From Streptomyces griseus (GTDB taxonomy: Bacteria; Bdellovibrionota; Bdellovibrionia; Bdellovibrionales; Bdellovibrionaceae): a stretch of 33,784 nt of DNA. Within the stretch, counting starts at the first letter, position 1. Each line of letters starts with the position of its first letter. The DNA lies in the NCBI GenBank assembly GCA_943330705.2, contig CALQIT020000024.1:1-33784 (forward strand), in the 5' to 3' direction. Made by a program: the position numbers and the translations under genes. Shown piece by piece: positions 31,652 to 33,784 of this stretch. Under the pieces are notes generated by a model. It saw only the letters and a list, made by a program, of their open reading frames with translations. It did not search any database and was not told the DNA's origin.

Positions 31652-33037
31652 TCAAGGGCTATCCTGTTGGCTGCAAAAGATAGTTTTTAAACGATTTATG
31701 AGTATTGGATTGTGTTCAAGCTTCTCTCGCAGTTTATCAAAGGCTTTTGCTGGTGACAGCTTAGGTCCACCCGTATCTGAGCTGATGAGGTAGTCAAATT
31801 CATCGGCAATCGAAAGCAATTGTGTTTCGATTGAGAGACTTCCGACCGAATGGGCTTTCGAAGAATAGCCAGAGCCATTCCATTTTCTGTGGTGAAGCAG
31901 AATACATTGAGTCAGGTCTTCATCAATGATCAGCCGACGCTCCTTTAGAATCCTGAGGGAAAGCTCAGGATGCAGTTGATATTTTATCAGTTCAACGGCT
32001 GTCAGATCCTCTTCCTTTTTACTTGCGATCTCGCTCGGCAACAGCGTCTTCCCCAAATCGTGAACCAGCGCTGCGATAGAAATCAGCTCGGGACGCCCTT
32101 CTCCGAGCGCTATTGCAAAGAGTGACCCCAGGCTGCCCACGCGCGAAGAGTGCGAATAAGGATCCTGTTTGCCACCTAAGGTCATTTGCATTTTTTTGAA
32201 CCAGCTGGCCTTTGGCGACTTGAGAATAAAGTTCTCGGCGATTGAATTGAGCTCCTTAAAGATTTCTCGGCCTTCGCCAATAGCGGAGACCCCTGCGGAC
32301 TTGTCGTCGAAAAACTTGTATGTCACCGACCGTAGCAGAGTTTCTACCTTATGTTGCTTCTCAGTGGAGCTCAGGCCGGCTTTGCCATCAATGGAGCCCA
32401 ATTTTGCGCCAGCCATTTTAAAAAATGATTCTAAAGACTCCTCGGGAATATAAAGAAAATTGAAGGAATGCTTTCTGAACTTCTCTAGCACTTCGCTACT
32501 GACCGCGATTCCAGCGCGGATATACCGAATATACTTTTTGCTGACAGACAACTGAAAGAAAACATCGAAATCAAAAACGTCTCCGACCTGAAGATCCACC
32601 AGCTTAACCGGGGCGTAGAGCTTCAAACCAGTGGACTTGTGTCTTGCCAGTATTGACAAAATCTTTTTCTGAAGAAGATCAACCTCAAGCGGATCAATAA
32701 AGAGGTCATCGAAGCCGTTCTTCTTGATCGACTCGCGATCCTTGGCGTTAGCGATGTCTTTAGTTATAAAGAGAAGAGCTTTCCCAGGATATTTGTAGGC
32801 CAGACATTGGGCTATTTCCAGGGTTGAGTGCTTAGTATCGCCAGCTTGCGAATACAAGACAGCACAGACCTTGTCAGTATTCGGGTCTTCATTCTCGGCA
32901 GCAATGAGCGCCTCGAAGTCGGCGGCCGTGTTGATACGTCTAACATCGATATTCGAACTTAAAGAGGCGACTATCTCTGGATTGATTTCGCAGAAGAGGC
33001 AAAGAATTTCAAGTCGTTCCTGTTCATTTTTTTCCAT
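31652..33037 (-). CDS. HD-GYP-type protein with N-terminal pseudo-receiver and altered signature
   Basis: 461 residues with AGGA before the ATG. Residues 1-135 have the response-regulator layout but lack the phospho-acceptor (K-V-C-A-V-L-Y-S-Q-A-G where D is expected), so a pseudo-receiver. A middle domain (about 140-220) is unassigned. The HD domain (about 290-455) keeps the metal ligands H296, H326-D327, H356, H382-H383 and D412. The signature H-H-E-x-x-D-G-x-G-Y-P is H-H-R-K-W-N-G-S-G-Y-S. Canonical HD-GYP enzymes hydrolyse cyclic di-GMP; with Glu, Asp and Pro replaced, this may be non-canonical or a sensor. Third gene after CheX-like and CheY-like genes. Confidence 0.83.
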   Translation of the reverse strand: MEKNEQERLEILCLFCEINPEIVASLSSNIDVRRINTAADFEALIAAENEDPNTDKVCAVLYSQAGDTKHSTLEIAQCLAYKYPGKALLFITKDIANAKDRESIKKNGFDDLFIDPLEVDLLQKKILSILARHKSTGLKLYAPVKLVDLQVGDVFDFDVFFQLSVSKKYIRYIRAGIAVSSEVLEKFRKHSFNFLYIPEESLESFFKMAGAKLGSIDGKAGLSSTEKQHKVETLLRSVTYKFFDDKSAGVSAIGEGREIFKELNSIAENFILKSPKASWFKKMQMTLGGKQDPYSHSSRVGSLGSLFAIALGEGRPELISIAALVHDLGKTLLPSEIASKKEEDLTAVELIKYQLHPELSLRILKERRLIIDEDLTQCILLHHRKWNGSGYSSKAHSVGSLSIETQLLSIADEFDYLISSDTGGPKLSPAKAFDKLREKLEHNPILINRLKTIFCSQQDSP

Positions 33038-33080
33038 AGGCCATTCCTATTCAAAAATATTTAAGCAAATTTCACTGGAT

Positions 33081-33467
33081 CTATTTAATTACAACTCTTC
33101 CGACTGGGAAAATATGTTTCAAAATAATTGAAATTTTAGCCTCAGAAAAGGGCTTCATTACCCACCCTTTGACACCGAATTTTTTCAGCTCATCCTTTAG
33201 AGACAACTCGCCCTCTGTCGTCAGAATAAAAACGGGAATTTTTCTGTATTCAACGTTAGCAAAATAGCTTTCGCAAAACGCGACGCCGTTCATTTCAGGC
33301 ATATTTATGTCGCAAAAAATAAGACTGACGTCAGGATTCCGCGCAAGCACTTCAAGACCGACCCGGCCATTTTCGGCTTCTAAAACAGAAAGTCCGGTTT
33401 TGGCCAGCAGATCGGCCAAACTCTTTCGAATCAACTGAGAATCGTCAATACACAGCACTTTTTTCAT
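33081..33467 (-). CDS. CheY-like single-domain response regulator
   Basis: 128 residues from the ATG read from 33467, preferred because GGGAG precedes it and the protein then starts M-K-K-V-L-C-I-D-D-S. The receiver is complete: acidic pair D8-D9, phospho-acceptor Asp53 in F-C-D-I-N-M-P, Thr83/84 and Lys105 in M-K-P-F. No output domain. Lies between the CheX-like and HD-GYP genes, 43 bases before the latter. Likely phosphorylated by a kinase encoded elsewhere and dephosphorylated by the CheX-like protein. Confidence 0.92.
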   Translation of the reverse strand: MKKVLCIDDSQLIRKSLADLLAKTGLSVLEAENGRVGLEVLARNPDVSLIFCDINMPEMNGVAFCESYFANVEYRKIPVFILTTEGELSLKDELKKFGVKGWVMKPFSEAKISIILKHIFPVGRVVIK

Positions 33468-33500
33468 AGTCTCTCCCAAACATTATTTTGCACCGAACAG

Positions 33501-33784
33501 CTAGGCGTTGGATACAATTTCTATAGAAAAATTCCCGATATTAATCTCAAAATCCAGCACAATAGTAACTTCCATGTCGCTACTGCCCACATTTCGACCG
33601 TTGGCAATTTCATAAATCGCCGGGTACGCATCTAAAATTTCCTCGTGACCATTGGCTTTCAATAGCACCAAGCCTTTGTCAAAAATGGACTTCAGGAAGT
33701 CACCGAAAAAAGCAATAAGATCGTCATCCATCGCGGTTTTGTTTGTACCATTTAGGGCATTGAACATTGTTAGGGCCACTGACG
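33501..33784 (-). CDS. CheX-like chemotaxis phosphatase (5' end outside the window)
   Basis: The frame is open to the window edge, so only the last 94 codons are seen; a GTG at 33779 is not necessarily the start. The visible part has N-A-L-N-G-T-N-K-T, Y-P-A-I-Y-E-I-A-N-G-R and a final strand I-G-N-F-S-I-E-I-V, following the CheC/CheX/FliY phosphatase fold with its C-terminal F-x-I-E-I strand. The E-x-x-N catalytic motif would lie upstream, near or beyond the edge. Adjacent to a CheY-like gene, the expected partner. Confidence 0.65.
   Translation of the reverse strand, partial: SVALTMFNALNGTNKTAMDDDLIAFFGDFLKSIFDKGLVLLKANGHEEILDAYPAIYEIANGRNVGSSDMEVTIVLDFEINIGNFSIEIVSNA

Noticed and set aside
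31527-31793. Plus-strand 88-codon frame beginning at TAATG
   Set aside because: More than half overlaps the HD-GYP gene antisense, and it lacks a ribosome site; only the overlap with the preceding small frame is curious.

Overview
The window looks like chromosomal DNA of a Bdellovibrio-like bacterium (Bdellovibrionota, formerly Deltaproteobacteria). This is inferred from gene families: a long Myxococcus/Bdellovibrio-type gliding-machine-like operon whose TonB-like protein has an AgmX/PglI-type C-terminus, an S74-chaperone surface protein, HD-GYP/CheY/CheX-like signalling genes and a DUF222-like HNH protein. Base composition is moderate. No tRNA, rRNA, CRISPR array, prophage or insertion sequence was recognised.

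Layout. 1-2286: 3' end of an S74 surface protein, a small two-helix membrane protein and, on the minus strand, a secreted protein of unknown function. 2513-5925: a tight trio, LD-carboxypeptidase (ldcA), a class C beta-lactamase-like serine hydrolase and muropeptide ligase (mpl), which reads as a peptidoglycan-recycling operon. 6076-16990: ten co-directional, mostly overlapping genes for a trans-envelope machine: one TolQ/ExbB-like and two TolR/ExbD-like motor subunits, a 1017-residue periplasmic repeat protein, a small secreted Lys/Thr-rich protein, an AgmX-type TonB-like protein, an Ig-fold lipoprotein, an outer-membrane beta-barrel, a second helical repeat protein and a von Willebrand A lipoprotein. 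mutS and glnD follow on the same strand with almost no gaps.

21888-25568 is an accessory stretch: two small minus-strand genes, an HNH protein, about 600 bases of apparently decayed DNA, and an MqsR/MqsA-like toxin-antitoxin pair with an operator inside its promoter and a possible leader peptide coupled to the toxin. 25569-28083 carries an App1-type phosphatase, an eight-cysteine cluster protein, a beta-barrel remnant and sufE. 28100-30173 (minus) is yebC followed by a diverged RsmB/Sun-family methyltransferase. 30623-31317 (minus) is an orphan AbiEi-type antitoxin with only a 30-residue stub where a toxin would lie. 31652-33784 (minus) is a signalling operon: CheX-like, CheY-like, and an HD-GYP protein with an altered motif and a pseudo-receiver.

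The strongest candidate for a distinctive system is the ten-gene Agl/Glt-like envelope machine. The most unusual regulatory structure is the toxin-antitoxin promoter. Many genes carry short tandem repeats with periods divisible by three, while repeats at gene junctions have other periods, which suggests active replication slippage filtered by selection on reading frame.
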